Positions 8,058-17,951 of a stretch of DNA of 64,000 nt are shown here, one piece after another. This DNA is from Algoriphagus sp. A40 (GTDB lineage Bacteria > Bacteroidota > Bacteroidia > Cytophagales > Cyclobacteriaceae): positions 1-64,000 of the forward strand of contig NZ_MUNY01000049.1 of assembly GCF_002002735.1 (NCBI RefSeq), written 5' to 3'. Position numbers and translations under genes: made by a program. The notes under the pieces are model-generated. The model did no database searches. It was given only the letters and a program-made list of their open reading frames with translations, and was not told the origin of the DNA. Position 1 is the first letter of the stretch, and every line of letters begins with the position of its first letter.

Positions 8058-10400
8058 TTACCAGATGTGGATATTCGATCCGGCAATTTCTTCAAACTTC
8101 ATGTTGGATGTCTTGAGTCTTTCCTGAAAAAGATTGTTAACTGCTATACCGTGTTGCCCGGACTTGGCAATCGTGGAATTCTTGATTATCAAAGCACCTT
8201 CAGGAGCGTCGGCGACATGGATTGCTGCAGAGAATCGATTTTGAACCAGCATCCCGGCATGTAAGATTTCCGCATGATCAAATTGATTGTACTGACTTGA
8301 AGTCGCGATTCGGATTCCATGCCATGATCCGGCAGATTCATCCAAGCCTTGAATCCTTACGGGTCCACCCTGAATTCCTTCCAGTTTCAAATAAGACTCA
8401 CCTAGGTTACCCGGAAGAACCGAAATTCCTGCACCAGGCATCATTTTCAGAATTACTCCCGCTTCTATTCTGAGGCCAGATTTGATGATCAGGTTATTGG
8501 TGACTTGACCTTTGACCAAATAGGGAACCCGCTGTACAAACCCTTTCCAGGTAACCGCCCTCACCCCGAAATCGACAGGCATTTGGGTATCAATCACCAC
8601 TTCGGGCTTTGCGTTGTTTTCAAATCGAGTGACATAAGACAGTTTTTCAACCTGACTTGTGGAAACGACAATAGGATGTCCTTCATGGTTTGTGACTGAG
8701 TTCAGTTCAAATTCCAGCAAACTAGCATCCGCTTTGGCCACAAGGCCACTTCCTTTTCCCAAGTCAAGGATAGTTCGCTCCACATTCAACCAACCCTGTT
8801 TTCCGAGATTTAGGGTGGCTGATTCATTGCCCGTCACGACTGGATTGCTTCCTGCATGCCGAATCTCTGCCCATAGGATATTACTTGGCTGACTACCGGA
8901 ATTCTCCACATGAATCCCTTTCCAATACCCCTTGGATTTGGTGATGCCTTCAATCACAACAGGTTTGCCCATTTCTCCTAAGAACAACAAGCGGGATTCC
9001 TGAATGGCACGAATTCCGGTATTTTCGGCCATATTGATATGAGCTCCATCGGAAAGAACCCAAGTTGTCTTTCCGTACACCACCAAATCTCCGAGGATGT
9101 CGTATTGGGCATCAAAAGTTGGCCAGATGTGTTCAGTGCCATCGTTGAGGCGCGTTTCAATCACCTGGATTTTTCCCGGGCCGATCTCATTGAGGGTAGA
9201 AAGGTCCCGTACTTGATAGGCTGAAATCCGGATATGGGCTGTGGTACTGTTTTCTATTTTGCAAGAAATGAACTCAGAAAACCTACCTCCGGGTACCAGT
9301 TCAACCCCAATCCCTCTATTGGAGTGAATATGAGTCTTGATGAGTCTAACTAATCCCCCATCATCAATCATCAAAGCTGCTGCTAAAGGACTCTGGCCTG
9401 CATTTTTGATTTCCACTCCACGGAGGATATTTCCTGGGCTTCCAGACTCGACAAGTATTCCTTCCCAAAAACCAAGGGTGTTCTCTTTTCCTTGAAATAC
9501 AATCCCCGTGTTGTCCAGAGGAGCATCCGCGACCAATGTACCGTTTGGCGAAATTGTCATCCGGGCATCCTGTTCAAAACCAATTCGAACCCCGGGCATT
9601 ACTGTTAACCTTGCCCCTACTTTAATATCCTTGGTGATGATGTAATCAAAATCCAAGTCCTGTTCGACAAATACATTTTCCAAAACCCGGTCATGCAGGA
9701 TATCTCCTGAAATCAGGATCGGACCTTCAGCTCCACCATTATCCTCATTTACAATAACTTCAACCAAATCAGCGGAAATATTTGATTGCACCTTTACAGT
9801 AAGTTTTATCAAATATTTTCCGGCCTTGTCAGGCTTGAAATTGGCCACTGCATCATCTGGAAATCGGATTTCGGCTAGGCTTCCTTCAGGCTTCTGGATG
9901 ATTTCCCAAACAAATTCCATGGCTCCCCCAAATTCATTGACAGATCCTGTTGCGTCCAATTGAGTCGTATTTCCCAAGATGATCTCGCGATCTTCCCCGG
10001 CCTTAGCCTCAAGTTTGGAAGACTGTCCTTCTACCACAATGATTTTTACTGTGTCCGAATCGGACCAACCTTGGTATGTAACAGTCAATTTGAACACATA
10101 CTCTCCGGGCCTATCTGTCGAAAACTGCACCGCAACCTGATTTAAGGCTGAGATGACAACTTCGGCTCCTTCCGGTTTTTGGGTCAATTCCCATTGGAAA
10201 CTGATCGGTTCCCCTGTGGAATTTATCGATTGACTTCCGTCCAAAAGTGTGACAGAATTAGTCACCAATTTTTGTTCTTCACCTGCTTCCGCAATCAGCG
10301 GATTTCTAGGCTCCTCCAGTGTTTCTTCACAAGCTGAAAACAGACCTGTGAAAAGTAGCAGGAGCAATCCAAGTGATCTGTAGTGTTTCTTTTTTTTCAT
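8058..10400 (-). CDS. Lipoprotein with two PKD-like domains and a parallel beta-helix
   Basis: I placed the start at 10400 because MKKKKHYRSLG begins a lipoprotein signal with lipobox FSAC (Cys near 24); an in-frame ATG 90 bp upstream would put 30 unneeded residues before it. The 780-residue product has two PKD/REJ-type Ig-like domains at about 33-125 and 130-220 (each with an EAGEE or KAGEDRE start, LDGSQS/LDATGS, and a TVK..V end). A long right-handed beta-helix follows, with repeated GIRI.., GNILRG/SNILWAEIRHAG turns and short YLVKG/DLVVYG linkers. It is probably surface-exposed and binds or cleaves a polysaccharide, but I see no catalytic motif that settles this. Confidence 0.82.
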   Translation of the reverse strand: MKKKKHYRSLGLLLLLFTGLFSACEETLEEPRNPLIAEAGEEQKLVTNSVTLLDGSQSINSTGEPISFQWELTQKPEGAEVVISALNQVAVQFSTDRPGEYVFKLTVTYQGWSDSDTVKIIVVEGQSSKLEAKAGEDREIILGNTTQLDATGSVNEFGGAMEFVWEIIQKPEGSLAEIRFPDDAVANFKPDKAGKYLIKLTVKVQSNISADLVEVIVNEDNGGAEGPILISGDILHDRVLENVFVEQDLDFDYIITKDIKVGARLTVMPGVRIGFEQDARMTISPNGTLVADAPLDNTGIVFQGKENTLGFWEGILVESGSPGNILRGVEIKNAGQSPLAAALMIDDGGLVRLIKTHIHSNRGIGVELVPGGRFSEFISCKIENSTTAHIRISAYQVRDLSTLNEIGPGKIQVIETRLNDGTEHIWPTFDAQYDILGDLVVYGKTTWVLSDGAHINMAENTGIRAIQESRLLFLGEMGKPVVIEGITKSKGYWKGIHVENSGSQPSNILWAEIRHAGSNPVVTGNESATLNLGKQGWLNVERTILDLGKGSGLVAKADASLLEFELNSVTNHEGHPIVVSTSQVEKLSYVTRFENNAKPEVVIDTQMPVDFGVRAVTWKGFVQRVPYLVKGQVTNNLIIKSGLRIEAGVILKMMPGAGISVLPGNLGESYLKLEGIQGGPVRIQGLDESAGSWHGIRIATSSQYNQFDHAEILHAGMLVQNRFSAAIHVADAPEGALIIKNSTIAKSGQHGIAVNNLFQERLKTSNMKFEEIAGSNIHIW

Positions 10401-10489
10401 TGGTTTAGTTTTTAAAAATTTAAAACACCAAGCAGATTGGAAAAAGGAAGTCCGGGTTGCATTCATAGGTAGATTTTCTTTAGAAGGCA

Positions 10490-10520
10490 CAAAAAAAGCC
10501 CGGGAGATTTTCCCAGGCTT
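10490..10520 (-). terminator. Terminator after rfbA
   Basis: On the minus strand AAGCCTGGGA, loop AAATC and TCCCGGGCTT are followed by TTTTT. The stem of about 10 bp has one mismatch. It separates rfbA from the lipoprotein gene. Confidence 0.75.
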
Positions 10521-10542
10521 CGTATTCCAAAATTCACAAAGT

Positions 10543-11403
10543 CTATTTCAGCAATCCTCTCAGATATCCTCCGTATCCGCTTTTGCCCAATTTATCTGCT
10601 GCTTTGAGCAACTCCTCTTTTCCGATAAATCCATTGCGGTAGGCGATTTCTTCGATGCATCCGATTTTCAATCCCTGTCTTTCCTCGATCACTTCCACAA
10701 ACTGGGCAGCCTGCAGCAACGACTGATGAGTTCCGGTATCCAGCCACGCTGTCCCACGGTTCAAAATCGCAACCTGAAGCTTTCCCATTTTCAGATATTC
10801 ATTATTCACATCGGTAATTTCCAATTCTCCCCGCGGGCTTGGTTTGATGTTTTTGGCTATTTCAACGACTTGATTGTCATAAAAATAAAGTCCTGGCACT
10901 GCAAAATTTGACTTTGGGTTAGCCGGTTTTTCTTCAATGGAAATGGCTTTCTGATTTTCGTCAAATTCCACCACACCATAGCGTTCGGGATCATTGACAT
11001 GGTAAGCAAATACGACCCCACCAACAGGACTCGTATTTTCAAGCAAGGTCTTGTGAAGTCCAGATCCGTAGAAAATATTATCTCCCAACACCAAGGCGAC
11101 ATTGTCATCTCCGATGAATTTCTCTCCGATAATAAAAGCCTGCGCCAATCCATCTGGGCTGGGTTGCACGGCATATTCAAACTGACACCCAACTTGAGAA
11201 CCGTCTCCCAGCAGCTTTTGAAAAGCCGTGGAATCTTCCGGAGTGGTAATTATCAAAATCTCCCGGATTCCGGCCATCATCAGTACCGAAAGTGGATAAT
11301 AGATCATCGGCTTGTCATAAACTGGCATCAGCTGCTTGCTGACTGCAATGGTCAAGGGATAAAGCCTTGAACCGGAGCCTCCGGCCAAAATAATTCCTTT
11401 CAT
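10543..11403 (-). CDS. rfbA: Glucose-1-phosphate thymidylyltransferase
   Basis: 286 residues starting [18 protein letters not shown], the nucleotide-binding signature of the sugar-nucleotide transferases; a longer frame with 11 extra residues upstream is not needed. Further family features are [52 protein letters not shown] and [11 protein letters not shown]. It makes dTDP-glucose from glucose-1-phosphate and dTTP, the first step to dTDP-rhamnose and other deoxysugars for surface glycans. No rfbB, rfbC or rfbD is adjacent, so the rest of the pathway lies elsewhere. A -7-like TAGTTTTG (minus strand, 11434-11441) precedes it. Confidence 0.95.
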   Translation of the reverse strand: MKGIILAGGSGSRLYPLTIAVSKQLMPVYDKPMIYYPLSVLMMAGIREILIITTPEDSTAFQKLLGDGSQVGCQFEYAVQPSPDGLAQAFIIGEKFIGDDNVALVLGDNIFYGSGLHKTLLENTSPVGGVVFAYHVNDPERYGVVEFDENQKAISIEEKPANPKSNFAVPGLYFYDNQVVEIAKNIKPSPRGELEITDVNNEYLKMGKLQVAILNRGTAWLDTGTHQSLLQAAQFVEVIEERQGLKIGCIEEIAYRNGFIGKEELLKAADKLGKSGYGGYLRGLLK

Positions 11404-11536
11404 ATTATATTTTTTGTCTTCAAAAAGCTCGGACAAAACTAAGGGTTATATATTGAAAATGACATTAAATTGTGTTTTCAAGTTCTCAGATTTCAGATAA
11501 TTGAAACTGATAGAGGTCCCGTTTCCCGTTTTCCAA

Positions 11537-12466
11537 ATGCCTAAAAACCCAAGTTTCGAAAAGTTAAAATCCAAAATTCCGGATTCTGGAGCAATCGATT
11601 ATTTGATAGAAAGTCTTTCAGGATCAGATTTCAATAGCCTGATGTTGGAGATTTTCAGACAACGGGCTGATCAGATTTCGCCGGCTGATTTGTTGCGGGA
11701 TTTTGAGAAAAACAGGTTTACCCAACCTACCTCGCTGGATCCGATTTTACTTTTGGAAGCGGAATTAGATTGGCTTAAAAAAGCCAGTTTGGCCGATTTT
11801 ACTTCTATTATTCTGTCACCCGTCTCACCTTTGGGGACTTGCTCGGTGGTGTCCAAAACAAATCAGAATAACCTGATCAGTGCATTGAGAAACACCGAAG
11901 TGGTAGCAGATGCCACCAATGTGCTGGCTTTGCAGCTTGCGCTAAATCAAAAAAGGAATCCAGAAATAGGTTCGGAAAGGTTGGCAACAGTCCACCGCCA
12001 TGTTCGGGCGCAACATTACGAAAATCCAAACTTCACAGCCCATTTTGGGATATTTTGCCTGGCATCGGCTGGAAAAGACAGGGGAAACTTTGACTTTGAA
12101 CTGGAGGAAGCAAACCGTCACCTCTCGCTTATTTTGGACATCTTGGGAAAACATTTCTCAAAAGAACAAATGGTATTCAAGTTCTTTCTAAGAGATGAAA
12201 ATCCAAAACTCAAAATTCGCTTGGAAGAAAAAGAAAACTGCTGGTCAGCCTATCCTGTCACATTCGAAACAGATTCTTCAAAAGAATATTACAGCCTGTT
12301 CCAGTTTAAGGTGTATGTCAAGATTGGGGATGTCCAAATCGATTTCGCCGATGGAGGGCCGGTGGACTGGGTCGCCAAATTGACCGGGAACCAAAAAATG
12401 AGGTCCTTTATCAGTGGAATCGGATTGGAACTGGTCTTGAAACTTGCGGGAAAGGCAAAAGAATAG
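11537..12466 (+). CDS. Conserved protein of unknown function
   Basis: I chose ATG 11537 (MPKNPSFEKL, 309 residues) over a TTG 36 bp upstream. The protein appears soluble, without a signal peptide. Its middle has a striking, conserved-looking block SPLGTCSVVSKTNQNN and NTEVVADATNVLALQLA (about residues 103-145), then ATVHRHVRAQ and AHFGIFCLASAGKDRG. I recall similar blocks in uncharacterised proteins of several bacterial phyla but cannot name a family or function. It stands 42 bp before a glycosyltransferase on the same strand and could be cotranscribed with it. Confidence 0.8.
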   Translation: MPKNPSFEKLKSKIPDSGAIDYLIESLSGSDFNSLMLEIFRQRADQISPADLLRDFEKNRFTQPTSLDPILLLEAELDWLKKASLADFTSIILSPVSPLGTCSVVSKTNQNNLISALRNTEVVADATNVLALQLALNQKRNPEIGSERLATVHRHVRAQHYENPNFTAHFGIFCLASAGKDRGNFDFELEEANRHLSLILDILGKHFSKEQMVFKFFLRDENPKLKIRLEEKENCWSAYPVTFETDSSKEYYSLFQFKVYVKIGDVQIDFADGGPVDWVAKLTGNQKMRSFISGIGLELVLKLAGKAKE

Positions 12467-12508
12467 GTTCCATCTTCTTCCTATTTTGGATGGTTCAATA
12501 ATAAACCC

Positions 12509-13780
12509 ATGAAATTTCTTCTCATTTCAATAGGAACCCGGGGTGACATTGAGCCATTTTTAGCTCAAGCTGAGATCCTTACCCAAGCAGGTCACGAAGT
12601 CCATTGTCTTTTTCCAGAACAGTTTCGAGAAACGGTAGAAAAGTTGGGGTTTCATTTCCTTGGTTTTGACAAGCGATTTTTGGAAATGTTAGAGACAGAT
12701 TCTGGTAAATCTGTCATGGGAGGGGGAGGAAATACCTTTACGAAAATCAAAAACTTTATCCAGCTGATCAGAAGTTCCTTTGGTCTTCAGAAGACTCTGA
12801 ATTCCCAACAAAAAGAGGCGATCGATTCCATTCAACCGGACAGAGTTGTTTTTCATCCCAAAGCACTTTATTGCACTCTTCCGGCAATGGCCGAACCCAA
12901 GAAGTATTTTCAGTTATCGCCAATTCCAAATCTCATTCATCCAAATCCGGAATTTCCGCATTTGGGACTGTCAAAATGGAAGCCTTTTTCTGCCAAATGG
13001 AATCTCAAAACCTATGATTGGGTCAATATGGCGAGATACATGACTTTCAACAAATTTTTGAAAGAGTACTATCCAAATTTTCCAGGAATTGATTTCTCTG
13101 TCAAATCCATCCAAGCTTTTGAACGCAACCAGCTTCAGGTTTTGTACCAGATTTCACCGACTCTCTTTCACAAACAAGCCATTTGGCCTGAAGCGGCTCA
13201 TATCACGGGATTTTTTGCCCGAAATCAAAATCAAAACTACACCCCTGCCCCATCCTTGGAGGCTTGGCTTATCAACCATCCAAAAGCCGTTTTGTTGACT
13301 TTTGGCTCCATGAGCAATCCAAAACCTAAGGAGTATTCAACAAAAATTATTCAGCTACTGGAAAAACACAGGATTCCGGCAATTGTCAATTTGTCCTGGG
13401 GTGGATTGCAAAAAATCGAAACCGGCGGTGATTCAATTCATTATGTCAATCAGATTCCTTACGACTGGGTTTTACCGAAACTCTATGGAATCATTCATCA
13501 CGGAGGTTCCGGAACCACTCACAGCGGAGCAAAATCCGGTGCAGTTCAATTAATTGTTCCCCATATCATGGATCAGTACTTTTGGAACCGGTTAGTCCAT
13601 TCCAAAGGATTGGGGCCTTTGGGCACCAGTATCCACAATTTTAATTCGTATAAATTTGAAAACGCACTGTTGGATTTTTGGACCAACCCGAAATACAAGA
13701 AAAATGCCCTTGACATTGCTGAAAAAATGGCAAATGAAGCCGATCCTCAAGTCTTGATCAATCTTTTAACCAAAGAATAA
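12509..13780 (+). CDS. GT1-type UDP-sugar glycosyltransferase
   Basis: 423 residues beginning MKFLLISIGTRGDIEPFLA, the N-terminal signature of the GT28/GT1 group that includes sterol and macrolide glucosyltransferases. The C-terminal donor-binding half has LLTFGSMSNPKP near 265 and the PSPG-like HHGGSGTTHSGAKSGAVQLI near 330, then PHIMDQYFWN. It should move a sugar from a nucleotide donor to a lipid or small hydrophobic acceptor in the cytoplasm. The stop is 2 bp before the ATG of the GH32 gene, so the two are probably one operon, although a link between their substrates is not evident. Confidence 0.88.
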   Translation: MKFLLISIGTRGDIEPFLAQAEILTQAGHEVHCLFPEQFRETVEKLGFHFLGFDKRFLEMLETDSGKSVMGGGGNTFTKIKNFIQLIRSSFGLQKTLNSQQKEAIDSIQPDRVVFHPKALYCTLPAMAEPKKYFQLSPIPNLIHPNPEFPHLGLSKWKPFSAKWNLKTYDWVNMARYMTFNKFLKEYYPNFPGIDFSVKSIQAFERNQLQVLYQISPTLFHKQAIWPEAAHITGFFARNQNQNYTPAPSLEAWLINHPKAVLLTFGSMSNPKPKEYSTKIIQLLEKHRIPAIVNLSWGGLQKIETGGDSIHYVNQIPYDWVLPKLYGIIHHGGSGTTHSGAKSGAVQLIVPHIMDQYFWNRLVHSKGLGPLGTSIHNFNSYKFENALLDFWTNPKYKKNALDIAEKMANEADPQVLINLLTKE

Positions 13781-13782
13781 CA

Positions 13783-15279
13783 ATGTACTCCATGTCCAGG
13801 TATTCCCTTATTGCATCCGTACTGTTCCTTTGCTCTTGTGGTTCAAATCCAGAAGTGAATTTTACCCCTTCCTCAACCGAGCAGTTTAGACCGGATTACC
13901 ATTTCACACCGGCAAAAGGATGGATGAATGATCCAAATGGGATGTTTTACCTTGAGGGGGAGTATCATTTGTTTTTCCAATATTATCCAGACAGCACGGT
14001 TTGGGGGCCTATGCATTGGGGCCACGCGGTTTCCAGAGATTTAGTCAGCTGGGAGGAGCTGCCGATAGGGCTTTATCCGGATAGTCTTGGGTATATTTTC
14101 TCAGGTAGTGCAGTGTATGATGGTGAAAATACCTCCGGATTAGGAACCGCCGAAAATCCTCCGATCGTGGCAATTTTCACCTACCACAACGCTGAAGCCG
14201 AAAGATCCGGGTCGAATGATTTTCAGTCTCAAGGAATCGCTTTTTCCACAGACAAAGGCCGAACCTGGACAAAGTTTGACCAAAATCCGGTATTGCCAAA
14301 TCAGGGAATCCAGGACTTTCGAGATCCAAAAGTCTCGCAGCAAGTCAAATCTGACGGGACTAAAGAGTGGGTCATGACTTTGGCAGCCCAAGATCGAGTG
14401 CAGTTTTTTAGTTCTCCGGACTTGAAAAACTGGCAACTGAAAAGTGAATTTGGCGCAGGAATCGGAGCGCATGGCGGGGTTTGGGAATGTCCGGACTTAA
14501 TCCCACTTCAGTCTCCCAATGGCGATCAAAAATGGATATTGCTTGTAAGCATCAATCCAGGTGGTCCACAGAAAGGATCTGCCACTCAGTATTTTATAGG
14601 AAATTTTGAAAACGGGACTTTTACTCCCGATGATACCATGATACGTTGGCTGGATTATGGTCCGGACAATTATGCTGGAGTAACTTGGGCAAATCTTCCG
14701 ACCGAAGAAAACCGAACGCTCTTTATTGGATGGATGAGTAATTGGCTTTATGCTCAAGTCGTCCCCACCCAAAGCTGGAGATCTGCCATGACAGTGGCAC
14801 GAGAGCTTAGTCTTATTGAGATCAATGGAGTTTTGTTGTTGAAATCTGCACCAGCTAAAGAACTGGAAAAACTTCGCGGTGTAGCGATCAAGGTAAATCA
14901 AGCTTCCAACCTTCCCTCTCAAGCTGTGGAAATCAATGCCGAACTGGACGGTTCAGATACCTTTTCCTTGACCCTTTCCAATGAATTGGGTGAAAAGCTG
15001 GTCATCAACAAAGAATTTGGTCTGGTATCAGTTGACCGAACTTTGGCGGGAAAATCTGACTTTCATTCCGATTTTGCTGCAATTCATTCTGCACCTATGA
15101 GCTGGAAAGCTGAAGAACTCCGGATTTTTCTGGATGCAAGCTCGGTGGAGGTTTTTGTCAATGGAGGAGAACTCGTGTTGACTTCGCTCCTATTCCCAAA
15201 TTCACCCTGGAAAAAAGTAGAATTCCATCAGGGAATCGAAGAGGGAAAAGTTTTCGATTTGAAAAATAGCCAGCAATGA
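13783..15279 (+). CDS. GH32 fructan/sucrose hydrolase, lipoprotein
   Basis: 498 residues with a lipoprotein signal (lipobox LCSC, Cys near 19), so it is exported and lipid-anchored. Catalytic motifs of glycoside hydrolase family 32 are all present: WMNDPNGMFY (nucleophile Asp near 49), FRDPKV (Asp near 180, transition-state stabiliser) and WECPDL (acid/base Glu near 234). A C-terminal beta-sandwich ends the protein (LRIFLDASSVEVFVNGGE). It should release fructose from fructans such as levan or inulin, or from sucrose. No susC/susD pair or fructokinase adjoins it. Confidence 0.93.
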   Translation: MYSMSRYSLIASVLFLCSCGSNPEVNFTPSSTEQFRPDYHFTPAKGWMNDPNGMFYLEGEYHLFFQYYPDSTVWGPMHWGHAVSRDLVSWEELPIGLYPDSLGYIFSGSAVYDGENTSGLGTAENPPIVAIFTYHNAEAERSGSNDFQSQGIAFSTDKGRTWTKFDQNPVLPNQGIQDFRDPKVSQQVKSDGTKEWVMTLAAQDRVQFFSSPDLKNWQLKSEFGAGIGAHGGVWECPDLIPLQSPNGDQKWILLVSINPGGPQKGSATQYFIGNFENGTFTPDDTMIRWLDYGPDNYAGVTWANLPTEENRTLFIGWMSNWLYAQVVPTQSWRSAMTVARELSLIEINGVLLLKSAPAKELEKLRGVAIKVNQASNLPSQAVEINAELDGSDTFSLTLSNELGEKLVINKEFGLVSVDRTLAGKSDFHSDFAAIHSAPMSWKAEELRIFLDASSVEVFVNGGELVLTSLLFPNSPWKKVEFHQGIEEGKVFDLKNSQQ

Positions 15280-15280
15280 T

Positions 15281-15313
15281 TTTGATTTTCACTCAAATTA
15301 TCGCTTACATTTG
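15281..15313 (+). promoter_or_regulatory. Bacteroidota-type promoter (TTTG-N21-TACATTTG)
   Basis: TTTG at 15281-15284 and TACATTTG at 15306-15313 match the -33/-7 consensus of Bacteroidota (TTTG, TAnnTTTG). The -7 box lies 23 bp before the ATG at 15337. Confidence 0.5.
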
Positions 15314-15336
15314 AAGTTTATTCAAAGATCAAAGAA

Positions 15337-15681
15337 ATGAAAAAACAGAAAATCGCCTTACTCTTGAGCCTTTCTTGGCTGATTGGGCTGATTGCAATTT
15401 TTTCTTTTCCGCCTTCGATCAAAAGTGCCGCTGAACCTCATTCCCAGCATTCAGAGCTAAGAGAAATCACAGCGCCTGATTTGGTGTTGAGAGCTTCCGG
15501 TCAGACCCCTGAAGTACCTGCCTTTAAAGCAGATCTTCACTTTTCTGATCTCCTCAGTGCCAATTCTAAGACCGATTTTGTCCCTTCAATTACTCAATAC
15601 CTGTCGCCTTCATTTTTCACAAAGTCAAGGCCATTATTTGATGTATTGATTACCTTTTTCTATTTCTTCCATACCTGGTAG
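15337..15681 (+). CDS. Small exported or membrane-anchored unknown protein
   Basis: 114 residues. The first 30 form a hydrophobic segment (KIALLLSLSWLIGLIAIFSF) that is a signal or anchor; the rest is polar, with a hydrophobic C-terminus (LIDVLITFFYFF-like, ending HTW). I do not recognise it. It has its own good promoter and lies 65 bp before another small membrane-anchored protein. Confidence 0.6.
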   Translation: MKKQKIALLLSLSWLIGLIAIFSFPPSIKSAAEPHSQHSELREITAPDLVLRASGQTPEVPAFKADLHFSDLLSANSKTDFVPSITQYLSPSFFTKSRPLFDVLITFFYFFHTW

Positions 15682-15745
15682 CCTGTGTTTTCATCCGAAG
15701 CCAAAAAGGCCAAAAACACATCTTTAATTTTATCTACCAAAAATC

Positions 15746-16240
15746 ATGTTTGACATCGATATGCCCACATTCATTGTGGCGAGTTTATTCCTTGCGGCTA
15801 TTGCCGCCGTTTTCGTTTATTATTCCCTGAAAAGTAAAAAAGCCAGAAAGGAATTTTATGGAAAATTCAATCAATTCATTTCTGGTCTAAATTTAAACCC
15901 CAATGTCAAAGAAGACTGGAGAAATCGCTTTATCTTGGGTCTTGATCAGCAAAATAAAACGCTTGTTTACTGCAATTTTGGAGACAATGAGCAAAAAATC
16001 GCAGTGAATCTCCCGGAAGTGAGTAAGGTCAGTGTTTTAGAGACCTTTCATGAAACGGAGAATGCTGCTAACACCAGAAAAATTCTAGACCAACTTGCAT
16101 TGAAAGTCCAATTCAAAACCCCAGGAAAAGAAGCTCTAACCTTATTGATTTATTCGTCAGAAGAGTATTCGGATATGCTTGGAGAAACAGTATTGGCAGC
16201 AAATTGGGCAAGTGTAATAAATCAACAGTTAAACAAATAA
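15746..16240 (+). CDS. Membrane-anchored unknown protein
   Basis: 164 residues. A single transmembrane helix at about 8-27 (FIVASLFLAAIAAVFVYYSL) is followed by a basic stretch (KSKKARKEF) and a soluble domain of about 125 residues with alternating strands, consistent with a small cytoplasmic domain. I do not recognise the family. An imperfect terminator follows, so it probably ends a unit with the gene before it. Confidence 0.7.
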   Translation: MFDIDMPTFIVASLFLAAIAAVFVYYSLKSKKARKEFYGKFNQFISGLNLNPNVKEDWRNRFILGLDQQNKTLVYCNFGDNEQKIAVNLPEVSKVSVLETFHETENAANTRKILDQLALKVQFKTPGKEALTLLIYSSEEYSDMLGETVLAANWASVINQQLNK

Positions 16241-16244
16241 ACCT

Positions 16245-16280
16245 TAAGGGTCTCCTTTCCAAAAGGGGCCCTTTTTCTTT
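16245..16280 (+). terminator. Probable terminator
   Basis: AAGGGTCTCCTTT and AAAAGGGGCCCTT form an imperfect stem followed by TTTTCTTT. Pairing has at least one bulge. Confidence 0.5.
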
Positions 16281-16295
16281 ATCCAAACTTAATCT

Positions 16296-17951
16296 ATGAG
16301 CGTAAGCAAAGAATCCTGGGGCTCCCGATTGGGCCTGATCCTGGCCATGGCCGGAAATGCAGTTGGACTTGGAAATTTCCTGCGATTTCCTGTTCAGGCT
16401 GTTCAAAATGGCGGAGGTGCCTTTATCCTACCTTATTTGATCTGTTTCCTTTTGATGGGAATCCCCTTACTCTTCATAGAGTGGTCGGTAGGCCGGTACG
16501 GTGGAAAACTGGGTAATCACAGTACCCCGTACATCCTGGATTCGATGAGCAAAAAGCCCATTTGGAAGTACATAGGCGTATTTGGGATTTTTACAAACAT
16601 TGCTGTAGTGGCTTACTACACCTACATTGAGTCCTGGACATTCCTGTATGTATTTCACAGCATTTTCGGAACCTTCACAGGAATGGGCAAGGAAGAAATC
16701 AGCCTGTTTTTTGATAATTATGTCAACCTGACCGGGTCAGATTTAGGCATTCCTATGCTACCAGTGGTCATTTACATTCTGGTATTGGCAGTGAATGTTT
16801 ACATCCTTTCCACAGGACTTGGAGGTATTGAAAAGGTTGCAAAAATAGGGATGCCATTATTGATCCTTTTTGGGATAGTTCTCGCCTATCGCGGCTGGAC
16901 TATGGGTGCAGACTTTGCATCAGATGCTTATCCGGATGCCGATGCCTGGGACGGAATCAATTTCCTATGGACGCCACAATATACTTCTCTTGCAGATCCA
17001 AAAGTATGGCTCGCAGCTGCAGGACAGATATTCTTCACACTGTCAGTTGGAATGGGTTCCATTCAGTGCTATGCTTCTTATATGAGAGAAAATGAGGACA
17101 TCGCACTCAATTCGATCACAGCTGGTTTTACCAACGAATTGGTCGAGGTTTTACTTGGAAGTGCAATTGTAATTCCGATTGCGGCTGGATTCTTAGGCTT
17201 GGATTGGGTATTAGAAAATGCCGGTTTTGGAATGGCCTTTCAAACGATGCCTTACCTATTCCAGCAATGGGGTGCAGTATTTGGCGTAGTGGCTGGGGTT
17301 TGTTGGTTTGGTTTGCTCTTCTTTGCGGGTATTACCTCCTCTTTAGCCATGGGAACCCCTTGGATGGGATTCATGCAGGATGAGTTTGGATGGGGAAAAG
17401 TCAAAGGAGCCGTTTCATTTGGCCTGATTGCACTTGCCATGGGTCTTCCAACAGTCTTGTTTTATCAGTATGGTTACTTTGATGAATACGATTATTGGGG
17501 AGGTACAGTCAGCTTGGTAGTTTTTGCCTTTCTAGAAACTATCCTCTTTGCTTGGGTTTTTGGGATGGAAAAAGGCTGGGCCGAAATCATACGAGGTGCA
17601 GACATCCGAATTCCGGGAGCCTATAAGTGGATCATGAAGTATGTCACTCCGTTACTGCTTCTATTGGTGTTGATTGGTGCACTGTTTACACCGGCCGGCA
17701 ACGACTGGTCCGGAGCAATTTCAGCTCTTTTTGATGGACAGCTCTATTCGTTAGATCCCAGCTCATTGATTTCAAAGATTACTCACGAAGACATCAAGGC
17801 ACAAATCCTGCTCAATCCTGAGAATTCGAGTCTTTTGGAAAAGAAAATGTTTTATTCTACACTTGCCCGAACACAGCTTATTATTTTGTTTGTGGCCATT
17901 GCAGCGATAGTTTGGTACTCAAATAAAAAACGTCAATCCGCCTTATTATGA
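16296..17951 (+). CDS. Sodium-dependent NSS/SNF-family transporter
   Basis: 551 residues with about 12 hydrophobic segments. The N-terminal signature of the neurotransmitter:sodium symporter family is clear: WGSRLGLILAMAGNAVGLGN, then FLRFP and GGGAFILPY. Later family positions include FFTLSVGMGSIQCYASYM. Members import amino acids or related solutes with sodium. The gene overlaps by 4 bp (ATGA) a 34-codon gene matching the small subunit of the methionine/alanine importer (MetPS type), so an amino-acid substrate such as methionine or alanine is plausible. Confidence 0.92.
   Translation: MSVSKESWGSRLGLILAMAGNAVGLGNFLRFPVQAVQNGGGAFILPYLICFLLMGIPLLFIEWSVGRYGGKLGNHSTPYILDSMSKKPIWKYIGVFGIFTNIAVVAYYTYIESWTFLYVFHSIFGTFTGMGKEEISLFFDNYVNLTGSDLGIPMLPVVIYILVLAVNVYILSTGLGGIEKVAKIGMPLLILFGIVLAYRGWTMGADFASDAYPDADAWDGINFLWTPQYTSLADPKVWLAAAGQIFFTLSVGMGSIQCYASYMRENEDIALNSITAGFTNELVEVLLGSAIVIPIAAGFLGLDWVLENAGFGMAFQTMPYLFQQWGAVFGVVAGVCWFGLLFFAGITSSLAMGTPWMGFMQDEFGWGKVKGAVSFGLIALAMGLPTVLFYQYGYFDEYDYWGGTVSLVVFAFLETILFAWVFGMEKGWAEIIRGADIRIPGAYKWIMKYVTPLLLLLVLIGALFTPAGNDWSGAISALFDGQLYSLDPSSLISKITHEDIKAQILLNPENSSLLEKKMFYSTLARTQLIILFVAIAAIVWYSNKKRQSALL

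Noticed and set aside
8058..10400. A polysaccharide utilisation locus.
   Set aside because: No SusC/SusD pair occurs in the window; the GH32 gene and the beta-helix lipoprotein stand without a transporter pair.
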